This document shows, in pieces, positions 27,260 through 34,877 of a stretch of DNA of 37,864 nt. The notes beneath the pieces were generated by a model that saw nothing but the letters and a program-made list of their open reading frames with translations, was not told the DNA's origin and made no database searches. The DNA comes from DYQY01 sp964643725 (GTDB lineage: Bacteria > Margulisbacteria > Riflemargulisbacteria > GWF2-35-9 > DYQY01): the NCBI GenBank assembly GCA_964643725.1, contig CAZXTL010000019.1:1-37864 (forward strand), in the 5' to 3' direction. The translations under genes and the position numbers were made by a program. Numbering within the stretch: position 1 is the first letter of the stretch; every line of letters begins with the position of its first letter.

Positions 27260-27285
27260 CTTAAGGTCGGCAATGAGACCTTAAG
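27260..27285 (-). terminator. 9-bp hairpin just after the glutamate synthase operon
   Basis: CTTAAGGTC (27260-27268) and GACCTTAAG (27277-27285) form a perfect stem with an 8-base loop, 14 bases beyond the stop of the last gltB-type gene. There is no U tract on the minus strand, so it may be a transcript-end stabiliser or a Rho-dependent end and not a classical terminator. Confidence 0.4.
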
Positions 27286-27299
27286 AGAAAACGAGGATT

Positions 27300-29612
27300 C
27301 TATTCCTCAATCTCCTCACCTGGATGATATGGAGAATTAGAATAAAGATTCCAGATCCCACATGGACAGATAGAAACGCAGATACCGCAACCAATACATT
27401 TGTCTTCATCAACAACGTATTCAAAAGAACCGTCATTTTCGATTCTGGTGATGGCTAATTCAGGACAGCTGTCTTTGCAGATTTCACAGTCACGACAAGT
27501 ACCACAACTTATACAACGAGTTTTATCTGCACATCCACTGCAGATATCTTTAGATTGTACTTTGTCAAAATAAGCAGTTACTAAACTATTTCTACTTACT
27601 AACTTTTTAATAATCGGAGCATATGTTTGGTTTGTTGCTTTGGCGTCTATGATATTTGCTAATTCGCGACCATGACCAATGGCATCTACAAGAAGACCAA
27701 GCTTTGTAATGTCACCAATGGCATAGACATTATCTGCTAAATGAAAATTTTCTTTAACATTCATATATCCTCTAGTGGTTTCATAAGGATCTTGAATGTG
27801 ATCCAGTATTGGCACTTCACCAATAGCAAGAATAACAGTATCTGCCGTAATCTTTTCGCCATCAGCGGTTAGAACTCCGTCTGCATGAATTTCTTTTGTA
27901 AAAACAGGGTATCTTATTTCTGCTCCTAAACTTTTAGCGTGATTTATTTCTTGTTTAAACGCTGCTGGTTTTTGTACATCTATACACGTAACTTCTTTAG
28001 CACCACATTTGTATGCACCAAAAATAACATCCATGCCAGTATTTCCTGCCCCAATAACTATAACTTTATTTCCAATGATTGGTTTTTCGCCTTTGTTGAC
28101 TTTTGCGAGAAAATCTAGGGAATACATAAGTTTTTCTTTTCCTGGAAAAGGAGGCACTTTAGGTGCATAAGCACCTGTAGCAAGTACAACATAATCAAAA
28201 TCACTTTTAAGTTTTATATATTCTTTGGCACTAATTGGAGTATTTAGCTTGAAATCTATGCCAAGTTGGTTGAATTTATCTAAGTCGTACTGAAGCGAAC
28301 CATCTTTCAGTCTTTCTCTAGATACTGCATTCGCAAGCTTTCCGCCAATATTACTATCTTTTTCAAAGACAGTGACAGGATATCCCATCATACGAAGATG
28401 CCAAGCAGTTGTTAGTCCGCCAACACCAGCGCCAACAATGGCAATTTTTTGTTTTTTGGTTGTTTTAGGTTCTGTAACGTTGATGTTACATTCTGAGCCC
28501 AAACCTTTAATGTCTAAGGCTTGATCAACATCTTTTCTGGTACAGTCGGTCATACAAAGGTTTGGACAAACTTCACCGCAAACGGTTTTTGGGAAAGGAC
28601 TATATTTGTAAATTAATTCTAAGGCTTCTTGTGTTTTGTCATTTCGTAAAAGGTTAAATCTTTCCTGCGTAGGGATTCCAGCAGGACAATTGAACTCACA
28701 AGGAGCAGCAAATTTCTTATTTTCCCATTTTGGGTAACGCAATCTGTCTATTCCGTTAGTAATTAAACCTAGAATATTTCCTTGATCAGGGAATACATCA
28801 GAGAAGATGCCACCTTCTACCCAGAAATCTTTGCGAAAACTCCTGAGGTTATCGGCTGATTTTTTGTGAGCACCTTCATAGGATAAAGGAACAATTTTTT
28901 GCCATTCAGACCATTGTGTAAGTTTATTTTCTAGTTCTTTTTTTTCGATTTTTGCTAGGAAATCTGGCAGACCAATCTTTAAAAAAGTTATGTCGCTATC
29001 ACTTAGCGGATAAATCTTAACTTCTTCGGAAACACCCTTTATTTGACCTCTAACATATACAACTCCGCCAACCATGCCGACGCATGCTCTGTCGCCAAGA
29101 ACAGACTCAAGATTGTCAGCGTCGTGGCCACAAACGATTCCAATTCCTCCGCCCATGAATTCAAAAGAGAAACTGCCTGTATTTTTTAATACCCAGAATT
29201 CAGGTGCTTCGAATTTAGGGTCATGCTTCATTAGTGAACCAGACCTTGTGCCAACTCTGCCGCCGATAAATATTTTCCCTGCTGCAGCACAATGCGCAGT
29301 AGTGTCTCCGCCATCGCCTTTAACAATTATTTCTCCGCCTGCATTAAGCCAGCCTACGTCTGCTGGAGCTGAGCCTTCTACAATTATTTTTGTGTTTGGC
29401 AAGCACATTGAGCCAACTCTTTGGCCTGGGTTTTTTATCTTAAAAGTAATAGTTTTCCCGTCTTTATTCCAAATAGGTCCACCAATATCGTGTTGTCCGC
29501 AGGCATCTATCGTTATATCTGTTTCGCCTTTTTCTACAGCTGAATATATTTCTTGTAACAACTCTTGAGTTGATAATCTTTTTTGTCCGTTTAGTGTTTT
29601 AATTTTTTTCAT
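27300..29612 (-). CDS. glutamate synthase GXGXG domain fused to GltD-like FAD/NAD(P) oxidoreductase and ferredoxin domain
   Basis: The 770-residue fusion has four parts. Residues about 20-230 are the glutamate synthase alpha-subunit C-terminal (GXGXG) beta-helix, for example GGEIIVKGDGGDTT and GGRVGTRSGS. Residues about 300-375 are the cysteine-rich Fer4_20-type iron-sulfur region (CEFNCPAG, CGEVCPNLC). Residues 388-660 are a GltD-like oxidoreductase with an FAD motif GAGVGG (394-399) and a pyridine-nucleotide motif GAGNTG (521-526). Residues 691-752 hold many cysteines, including a ferredoxin motif CIGCGICVSICPCG. In this family GltD passes electrons from NADPH to the FMN subunit. Here the position after the second Rossmann motif reads CIDVQKP where GltD has a YRR-type phosphate-binding motif, so NADH or ferredoxin may be the donor. 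It lies 10 bases after the FMN-subunit gene; AAGGAA precedes the ATG. Confidence 0.9.
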   Translation of the reverse strand: MKKIKTLNGQKRLSTQELLQEIYSAVEKGETDITIDACGQHDIGGPIWNKDGKTITFKIKNPGQRVGSMCLPNTKIIVEGSAPADVGWLNAGGEIIVKGDGGDTTAHCAAAGKIFIGGRVGTRSGSLMKHDPKFEAPEFWVLKNTGSFSFEFMGGGIGIVCGHDADNLESVLGDRACVGMVGGVVYVRGQIKGVSEEVKIYPLSDSDITFLKIGLPDFLAKIEKKELENKLTQWSEWQKIVPLSYEGAHKKSADNLRSFRKDFWVEGGIFSDVFPDQGNILGLITNGIDRLRYPKWENKKFAAPCEFNCPAGIPTQERFNLLRNDKTQEALELIYKYSPFPKTVCGEVCPNLCMTDCTRKDVDQALDIKGLGSECNINVTEPKTTKKQKIAIVGAGVGGLTTAWHLRMMGYPVTVFEKDSNIGGKLANAVSRERLKDGSLQYDLDKFNQLGIDFKLNTPISAKEYIKLKSDFDYVVLATGAYAPKVPPFPGKEKLMYSLDFLAKVNKGEKPIIGNKVIVIGAGNTGMDVIFGAYKCGAKEVTCIDVQKPAAFKQEINHAKSLGAEIRYPVFTKEIHADGVLTADGEKITADTVILAIGEVPILDHIQDPYETTRGYMNVKENFHLADNVYAIGDITKLGLLVDAIGHGRELANIIDAKATNQTYAPIIKKLVSRNSLVTAYFDKVQSKDICSGCADKTRCISCGTCRDCEICKDSCPELAITRIENDGSFEYVVDEDKCIGCGICVSICPCGIWNLYSNSPYHPGEEIEE

Positions 29613-29622
29613 TTATTATTCC

Positions 29623-31263
29623 TTAACAAACATATGGGATTTGTAATTTATCAGCAATCGCTTTATCAACGGATACCAATGCATCACTTCTTCCAACAGG
29701 AAGAGAACTATTTCCAATAGGAGCCATCATTTTCTTTAATTCAGTATCTACGTTAAGCATGTAGTTAACAATAGCTTCAGCACCTTTGTCTATGTCTAGT
29801 CTTTGGACAAGCCTATAGTCTTGTGTGCATATACCAGTAGGGCATAATCCCGCGTTACATTGATTACATCTACCATCGTCGTTACCAATACAGCCAAGGA
29901 GCTGAATAAGTATTTTTCCTGCGAAAACACCGTTTGCTCCAAGACAGATAGTTTTAAAAGCATCTGCTGCTAAGTCATAAGTCATGCCCATTCCGCCACC
30001 ACCCCAAAGAGGTATTCTCCCTTGTTTGCCTTGAGCAACAGCAGCTAAGTAAGCGTCTCTAATTTTAGAGACTACTGGGTGACCAGTATGATCAAGTGAA
30101 ACTTGGTGAGCCGCACCTGTGCCTCCTTGAATGCCATCCATAAAGAAACCGCCAACGATATGGTAAGGATCTCTAAGTAGATTGTTATAAACAGAAACAG
30201 ATGAGGAGGAAGCGGCTACTTTAATGGCAACAGGAACTCTGAATTGGAAAGCAGCGTTCATTGATAAAAACATTTTTTGTACAGATTCTTCAATACTATA
30301 AAGTCCCTGGTGGTTAGGAGGAGAAAGCAAATCATTTCTTGGGACGCCTCTTATTTCTTGGATATGTTTGGCAACTTTTGCTGCCATTAATAGACCACCG
30401 TCACCTGGCTTTGCTCCTTGTCCTATTTTAATAAGAATACCAGCGGGGTCTTCAACCATTTCTGGCATGGCCTTGATGATTCTATTCCACCCAAAGTGGC
30501 CAGAAGCTATCTGCAGAATCATGTATTTTAGATATTTAGATTTTAATAGTTTTATTGGCATGCCACCTTCGCCAGTGCACATTCTGATTTGGATTCCATG
30601 TTTTTCATTAAGGTAGGCAGTTGCTATGCAAATGGCTTCCCATGCTCTTGTAGATAGAGCACCAATTGACATATCTCCAAATATTATTGGATATATCCAT
30701 CGTACAGGAGGTGTTTTTCCTTCTATTTTCATTTCATCATCAACAAATTTAATTGGTAGTTCTTCAGGGCCAAGGATTCTTCCAAAAGGTGTTCTTAGGT
30801 CAAACGTATGACGTTGGGCATCAAGTGCTGGGTCAGTCATTTGTGAGATTCTGCCAATTTTTATTTTATCAAGTGTTCTTTCGGTGCTTAAGTTTGTACG
30901 TCCGCCTCTTTTTATAGGACTTCCTCCTGGGTGGTTTAGTAATGGTTCTCTGGAATCAGTATTTCTTATTGGTTTAATCGCTTCATTGGGGCAAACTTTT
31001 TCACACATTCCGCACCCAACACATTTATGATTTAAGTCAGATATTTGTTTTACAACAGGAACAGCTTTAAATTTTCTTTTATGAGCTGTTGGGTTGTTGT
31101 TTTCAGGTTCAACAGCGGTGTATGCTCTTTTTTCAACTTGCATTTCTAAAGCATTAAACGTGCAAGTGGCGATACATTTTCCGCAACGAGTGCATCTTTC
31201 ATCATCAAAGTTAATCTTCCAGTTTAGATCGTTTTGAGTTATTTCGTTTATTGTTGTTTCCAT
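29623..31263 (-). CDS. glutamate synthase FMN-binding (synthase) subunit with N-terminal ferredoxin domain, archaeal type
   Basis: The subunit makes two glutamates from 2-oxoglutarate and ammonia delivered from glutamine. The 546-residue protein begins with two [4Fe-4S] motifs (C24-C27-C30-C34 and C81-C84-C87-C91). The FMN TIM barrel follows, containing IFGDMSIGALS, GEGGMP, GQGAKPGDGG, and DGIQGGTGAA near residue 377. Residues 458-479 hold the cysteine cluster (GCIGNDDGRCNQC to CPTGIC) expected for a [3Fe-4S] centre. This stand-alone layout, with glutaminase and GXGXG domains on separate genes, is the archaeal and Thermotoga-like pattern, in contrast to the single large GltB of most bacteria. 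It overlaps the glutaminase gene by 16 bases. Confidence 0.95.
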   Translation of the reverse strand: METTINEITQNDLNWKINFDDERCTRCGKCIATCTFNALEMQVEKRAYTAVEPENNNPTAHKRKFKAVPVVKQISDLNHKCVGCGMCEKVCPNEAIKPIRNTDSREPLLNHPGGSPIKRGGRTNLSTERTLDKIKIGRISQMTDPALDAQRHTFDLRTPFGRILGPEELPIKFVDDEMKIEGKTPPVRWIYPIIFGDMSIGALSTRAWEAICIATAYLNEKHGIQIRMCTGEGGMPIKLLKSKYLKYMILQIASGHFGWNRIIKAMPEMVEDPAGILIKIGQGAKPGDGGLLMAAKVAKHIQEIRGVPRNDLLSPPNHQGLYSIEESVQKMFLSMNAAFQFRVPVAIKVAASSSSVSVYNNLLRDPYHIVGGFFMDGIQGGTGAAHQVSLDHTGHPVVSKIRDAYLAAVAQGKQGRIPLWGGGGMGMTYDLAADAFKTICLGANGVFAGKILIQLLGCIGNDDGRCNQCNAGLCPTGICTQDYRLVQRLDIDKGAEAIVNYMLNVDTELKKMMAPIGNSSLPVGRSDALVSVDKAIADKLQIPYVC

Positions 31264-32366
31264 CTTTTTATCTCCAGGTTATCAGTAATGGCAACAATTT
31301 CTCTTTCGGTTGGGTATATGTCAGTTTCTGCATTTCTGTTAGGAAGGGCATCATTAATACCACACACCTCAGAGGTTATAATAACTGTTTTGCCATCGGA
31401 AGCGACAACGACAGGTCTTAATTTCTTTGAATCACAACAAGTAAACATTAGGTTGTCAGGCATGAGCCCAATAATGGTATTAGGTCCGTTTATTTCTAAG
31501 TGGGCTAGAGATTCTCTTATTTTATAGAGAGCTCTTTTTTTATCTTCTTCCATTTCGTCTATTTCTTCAAAAGGAAGAGGAGTAATAACGTGTTTGTAGT
31601 AAGGCAAAGGCCATTTAAGTTGGTGGTGCACATAATGGAGTGTGTATAAAAAGCATTGAGAGTCAGATTCGAATCCAACGTAACCTCTGTGAAGATTCTT
31701 CTGGCACTCTTTATTTTTTACATAAAAGGTGTTTTCTCCATTAGCACAAAGAGTGTATCCTTGTAGGAAGAAAGGATGTGCTGCATAGCGGACTATTTCG
31801 TAATTAGTATTTTGTCTGTATTGAATGACAATGTTTTTGGAGAGGATGTCGTTATTTTCTGTCCATAAATTAAAATACTCACCAATGTGATTAGGGTTCC
31901 CGATTTCTTTTAACATTAAAACATCTGGCCAGAAAGAAAAAACAAATCCTTCGCCTGATTCTTCTAATATTTTTCTAAGTTCTAGGCGTACATCAAGTAA
32001 AGCGTTTTCTATTTCTGTCCAAGGAACATTCATAAGGTTATCAGGATAATTAAAAACGTCAAAACCATAGAATGGCATTTTGGCAAAGTCCATGCCTTCA
32101 AAAGGTTTTACTGGTGGCTCCCAACGAAATATTTTCTTAGAGAAGCCTTTTTCCATCATGAATTCTTCTATGATTGAGATTCCTTTTTCAGTACAGGAAT
32201 AAGAAAGCAAAGGTTTGTCTTTATAAGGCTCAAATATACCATAAAGATCTTTCATTACAATCGCAAACCCAGAGTTGTCGTGGCCTTTTTGTTGAGACAA
32301 CATAAGGTTTAAGGCTTTAGATGGATGAACTGGTTCCAGGCTTTTAATAGCGCCTATTCTACACAT
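31248..32366 (-). CDS. glutamate synthase class II glutamine amidotransferase subunit
   Basis: The 372-residue subunit hydrolyses glutamine to feed ammonia to the FMN subunit. It starts MCRIGAI, so Cys2 becomes the N-terminal nucleophile once Met is removed, which fixes the start codon. GHDNSGFAIV matches the family's early conserved loop. The rest is consistent with the stand-alone glutaminase module of archaeal-type glutamate synthases. It is the first gene of its operon. No Shine-Dalgarno sequence is seen; a hairpin (32368-32392) ends 2 bases before the ATG, and a strong promoter is 62-91 bases upstream. It diverges from the transhydrogenase operon across a 198-base gap. Confidence 0.88.
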   Translation of the reverse strand: MCRIGAIKSLEPVHPSKALNLMLSQQKGHDNSGFAIVMKDLYGIFEPYKDKPLLSYSCTEKGISIIEEFMMEKGFSKKIFRWEPPVKPFEGMDFAKMPFYGFDVFNYPDNLMNVPWTEIENALLDVRLELRKILEESGEGFVFSFWPDVLMLKEIGNPNHIGEYFNLWTENNDILSKNIVIQYRQNTNYEIVRYAAHPFFLQGYTLCANGENTFYVKNKECQKNLHRGYVGFESDSQCFLYTLHYVHHQLKWPLPYYKHVITPLPFEEIDEMEEDKKRALYKIRESLAHLEINGPNTIIGLMPDNLMFTCCDSKKLRPVVVASDGKTVIITSEVCGINDALPNRNAETDIYPTEREIVAITDNLEIKRWKQQ

Positions 32367-32367
32367 A

Positions 32368-32392
32368 GTGTTGTAATTTTCTTACAAAACAC
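32368..32392 (-). promoter_or_regulatory. hairpin abutting the start codon of the glutamate synthase operon
   Basis: On the minus strand, GTGT plus TGTAA (with a two-base TT bulge) pairs with TTACAACAC around a short loop, ending one or two bases before the ATG. It occupies the position of the absent ribosome-binding site. It could act in translation control, or be a protein-binding operator in DNA. Confidence 0.4.
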
Positions 32393-32427
32393 ATCAATGG
32401 TCAACCAAGAGCTATCCGGAAAAAAGG

Positions 32428-32457
32428 ATTATAGAGTATTTGCAATAAAAATTTCAA
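32428..32457 (-). promoter_or_regulatory. promoter of the glutamate synthase operon
   Basis: On the minus strand, TTGAAA (32457-32452) and TATAAT (32433-32428) are 18 bases apart, giving a leader of about 55 bases. The match to sigma-70 consensus is strong. Its -35 lies in an A/T-rich palindrome that is also near the weaker divergent promoter. Confidence 0.65.
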
Positions 32458-32476
32458 TTTTTATCGGCTATATGGG

Positions 32477-32482
32477 TATATT
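32477..32482 (+). promoter_or_regulatory. weak -10 candidate for the transhydrogenase operon
   Basis: TATATT lies 83-88 bases before the first ATG. A proper -35 is not seen (TCAATT at 17 bases), so an activator may be needed. It is back-to-back with the minus-strand promoter. Confidence 0.3.
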
Positions 32483-32498
32483 AAATGGAGAAATAAAT

Positions 32499-32525
32499 AT
32501 GAATAGTTTAAGAGATTATGGATAG
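32499..32525 (+). CDS. possible 8-residue leader peptide
   Basis: ATG at 32499 begins an 8-codon ORF (MNSLRDYG, stop at 32523-32525) with a good Shine-Dalgarno GGAG 8 bases upstream, better than that of the following gene. Its last codons overlap the left arm of the hairpin 32510-32547, so ribosomes on it would open that hairpin. Evidence is positional only, and it may be chance. Confidence 0.3.
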   Translation: MNSLRDYG

Positions 32526-32547
32526 AAACTTTTATTCCTAATCTCTT
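32510..32547 (+). promoter_or_regulatory. leader hairpin of the transhydrogenase operon
   Basis: AAGAGATTA (32510-32518) pairs perfectly with TAATCTCTT (32539-32547), extended inside by GGATA with TATTCC (one bulge). It ends 17 bases before the first gene, which has no Shine-Dalgarno sequence. No U run follows, so it is not an intrinsic terminator. Confidence 0.45.
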
Positions 32548-32564
32548 CATAGTAATATTAGTGT

Positions 32565-33023
32565 ATGGTAAATAAAGCACGTACTATCAAACAGATAATA
32601 AAAGAATGTGGCAAAGAAGAAAGTTCTGCTATTCCAATCTTGCAAGCGATTCAAAAAGACTATGGCTATATCTCAAAGGAGCAAATGCAAGGAGTTTGCA
32701 ATAATACAAGTATTAAAGAGAATAAAATTTATGGGATTGCTACATTTTATAGTCAATTTAAGTTAGTGCCTTCTGGAGAAAATCTTATAAGAGTTTGCAA
32801 GGGGACTGCTTGTCATGTAAGAGGCGCGGACAATTTGTTGGATGTTATAAAGGAAGAACTGCAAATAGGTATAGGCGAAACAACTAGTGACAACAAATTT
32901 ACATTAGAAACAGTTGCTTGTTTAGGTTGTTGTTCATTAGCACCAGTTATTATGATTAATGGCAAGGTTTATGGGAAATTGACAGGAGATAAGCTTAGGG
33001 AAATTTTGAGGGGCGTTAATTAG
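32565..33023 (+). CDS. NuoE/HydC-like [2Fe-2S] subunit of a predicted Stn-type transhydrogenase
   Basis: The 152-residue protein is a thioredoxin-fold [2Fe-2S] subunit of the complex I NuoE and HydC family. The N-terminal helical part contains IPILQAIQKDYGYI and the typical YGIATFYSQF. The four cluster ligands are in CKGTACH and, about 44 residues later, CLGCC. In bifurcating hydrogenases and Stn transhydrogenases this subunit carries electrons close to the flavin of the NuoF-like subunit. The start is fixed because an in-frame TAG lies 6 bases upstream. No Shine-Dalgarno sequence is visible. It is followed by a NuoF-like and a NuoG/GltD-like gene, and the trio defines its function. It is separated from the next gene by 99 bases. 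Confidence 0.92.
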   Translation: MVNKARTIKQIIKECGKEESSAIPILQAIQKDYGYISKEQMQGVCNNTSIKENKIYGIATFYSQFKLVPSGENLIRVCKGTACHVRGADNLLDVIKEELQIGIGETTSDNKFTLETVACLGCCSLAPVIMINGKVYGKLTGDKLREILRGVN

Positions 33024-33122
33024 TTCATTGGCTTACCTTTCGTAGCTAGGCCTATTTAGCTTGCGAAGTGGTGTTCAGTGGTTCAATGGATCGATAGGTT
33101 TTGGAGTTGGAGGGTTTGAGGA

Positions 33123-34877
33123 ATGGCAAATAAAATTTTATTAAAAGTAGGAATGGGTACTTGCGGGATAGCCGCAGGTGCGCAAGCTATTTTTGATACA
33201 CTTGAATCCCAGATACAGAAATATGAGAACATCAAGATTGATTACACTTCTTGTAACGGATTATGTCATTTAGAACCGCTTGTTGAAACGACGATTAATG
33301 GAAAAACCGTAATTTTAGCGAATCTTTTGCCTAAAAGTATACCTTTTCTGTTGGAAAATATAAAAAAATTGAAAGTCCTTGCTAGTGAGATTACAGTAAT
33401 AGAAAAAGATACAAAGCTTAAAGGTCAGAACAGAATTGTATTAGAGAACTGCGGGATAATTAATCCTGACAGATTAAAGGATTACCTTGAAAAAGAAGGA
33501 TATGAAGCACTAAAAGACATTTTATTTAATAAAACTCCGGAGCAGGTTATTGATATAGTAAAACTCTCAGGGCTTCGTGGTAGAGGTGGTGCAGGGTTTA
33601 GTACTGGCACTAAATGGGAATTTGCCAGAAGGTCACAAAATGAGCAGAAATATGTTATTTGTAATGCAGATGAGGGTGATCCTGGAGCCTTTATGGATAG
33701 AGCGGTAATGGAAGGAGATCCTCATAGGGTTTTAGAAGGGCTTATTATTAGTGGTTACGCAATTGGAGCTAGTAAAGGTTATATTTATTGTAGAGCCGAA
33801 TACCCGTTGGCGATTAAAAGATTAAAGAAAGCAATTGCAGACGCAGAGTCAGCAAATTTATTGGGTGAAAATATTTTAGGAACGGAATTTAGCTTTAAGG
33901 TGATAATTAAGGAAGGCGCCGGGGCATTTGTCTGTGGCGAAGAAACAGCGCTTATTGCTTCCATTGAAGGACAAAGAGGGATGCCAAGGATTAAGCCTCC
34001 TTTCCCGGCCACAAAAGGGCTATGGGAAAAGCCTACAAATATCAACAATGTAGAAACACTTGCTAATATTCCATGGATAATAAGAAAAGGTGCAGAAAGC
34101 TTTAACAGCTTGGGTACAGAAAAAAGCAAAGGAACAAAGGTTTTTTCACTTGCAGGGAAAATTAATAATGCCGGGCTTATAGAAGTAGAAATGGGCATTT
34201 CTCTTAGAGCTATCCTTTATGAAATAGGAGGCGGTTCTTCTACAAACAAAGCAATCAAAGCAGTACAGCTAGGAGGACCATCTGGCGGGTGTATTCCAGT
34301 AGAGCTTTTTGATACAGTTGTTGATTATGAAAGCCTTATGAGTACAGGGGCAATTGTTGGCTCTGGTGGGATGGTTGTGGTTGATGAAGATAATTGTATG
34401 GTTGATTTAGCTAAATATTTTTTGCAGTTTATTCAGAGTGAATCTTGTGGGAAGTGTACTTTTTGTAGAATAGGCACTAAAAGAATGTTAGAAATACTTA
34501 CTAGAACGACAGAGGGGAAAGCAAGTATGGAAGATTTAACAAAACTTAAAAGTTTGGCACAGAATATCGGAGTTGCTTCACTTTGTGCTTTAGGGAAAAC
34601 AGCACCCAATCCTGTTATGACAACTTTGAGGTATTTTGAAAAAGAATATTTAGAACATATAAATGAAAAAAAATGTTCAACAGGTTCTTGCAAGGCATTA
34701 ATTTCTTATGTAATTGATTCAGAAAAATGTATTGGGTGTACTAAATGTGCAAAAAATTGTCCAGTTGATACAATTTCAGGCGATATAAAGAAGCCACATT
34801 TTATTCATCAAGAGAAGTGTATTAAATGTGGGAAATGTGAAACGGTTTGTCCGGTTGGGGCAGTGAGTAAAAGATGA
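33123..34877 (+). CDS. NuoF/HydB-like FMN, NADH and iron-sulfur subunit of a predicted Stn-type transhydrogenase
   Basis: The 584-residue protein has three parts. The N-terminal thioredoxin-like domain (about 1-90) has GMGTCGIAAGA and SCNGLCH; only three cysteines are visible there (C14, C44, C48). The NuoF core binds NADH and FMN through GRGGAGFSTG (153-162) and GAGAFVCGEETAL (265-277). A [4Fe-4S] site follows at C442, C445, C448 and C488. The C-terminus carries two [4Fe-4S] ferredoxin motifs (C536-C539-C542-C546 and C566-C569-C572-C576), which mark the HydB/HndC/StnB type and are absent from ordinary NuoF. The role is NADH oxidation or reduction at FMN with electron confurcation. Start ATG has GGAGG upstream. 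The stop overlaps the next start by 4 bases. Confidence 0.94.
   Translation: MANKILLKVGMGTCGIAAGAQAIFDTLESQIQKYENIKIDYTSCNGLCHLEPLVETTINGKTVILANLLPKSIPFLLENIKKLKVLASEITVIEKDTKLKGQNRIVLENCGIINPDRLKDYLEKEGYEALKDILFNKTPEQVIDIVKLSGLRGRGGAGFSTGTKWEFARRSQNEQKYVICNADEGDPGAFMDRAVMEGDPHRVLEGLIISGYAIGASKGYIYCRAEYPLAIKRLKKAIADAESANLLGENILGTEFSFKVIIKEGAGAFVCGEETALIASIEGQRGMPRIKPPFPATKGLWEKPTNINNVETLANIPWIIRKGAESFNSLGTEKSKGTKVFSLAGKINNAGLIEVEMGISLRAILYEIGGGSSTNKAIKAVQLGGPSGGCIPVELFDTVVDYESLMSTGAIVGSGGMVVVDEDNCMVDLAKYFLQFIQSESCGKCTFCRIGTKRMLEILTRTTEGKASMEDLTKLKSLAQNIGVASLCALGKTAPNPVMTTLRYFEKEYLEHINEKKCSTGSCKALISYVIDSEKCIGCTKCAKNCPVDTISGDIKKPHFIHQEKCIKCGKCETVCPVGAVSKR

Noticed and set aside
29074..29568. 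164-residue open frame antisense to the glutamate synthase fusion gene
   Set aside because: It lies wholly within a confident gene, reads as low-complexity Pro/Ser-rich sequence and has no family motif or ribosome site. It is an antisense shadow.
33024..33122. Possible tRNA or small RNA between the NuoE-like and NuoF-like genes
   Set aside because: A GGTTCAA string looks like a T loop, but no acceptor stem, D arm or anticodon arm can be folded around it.
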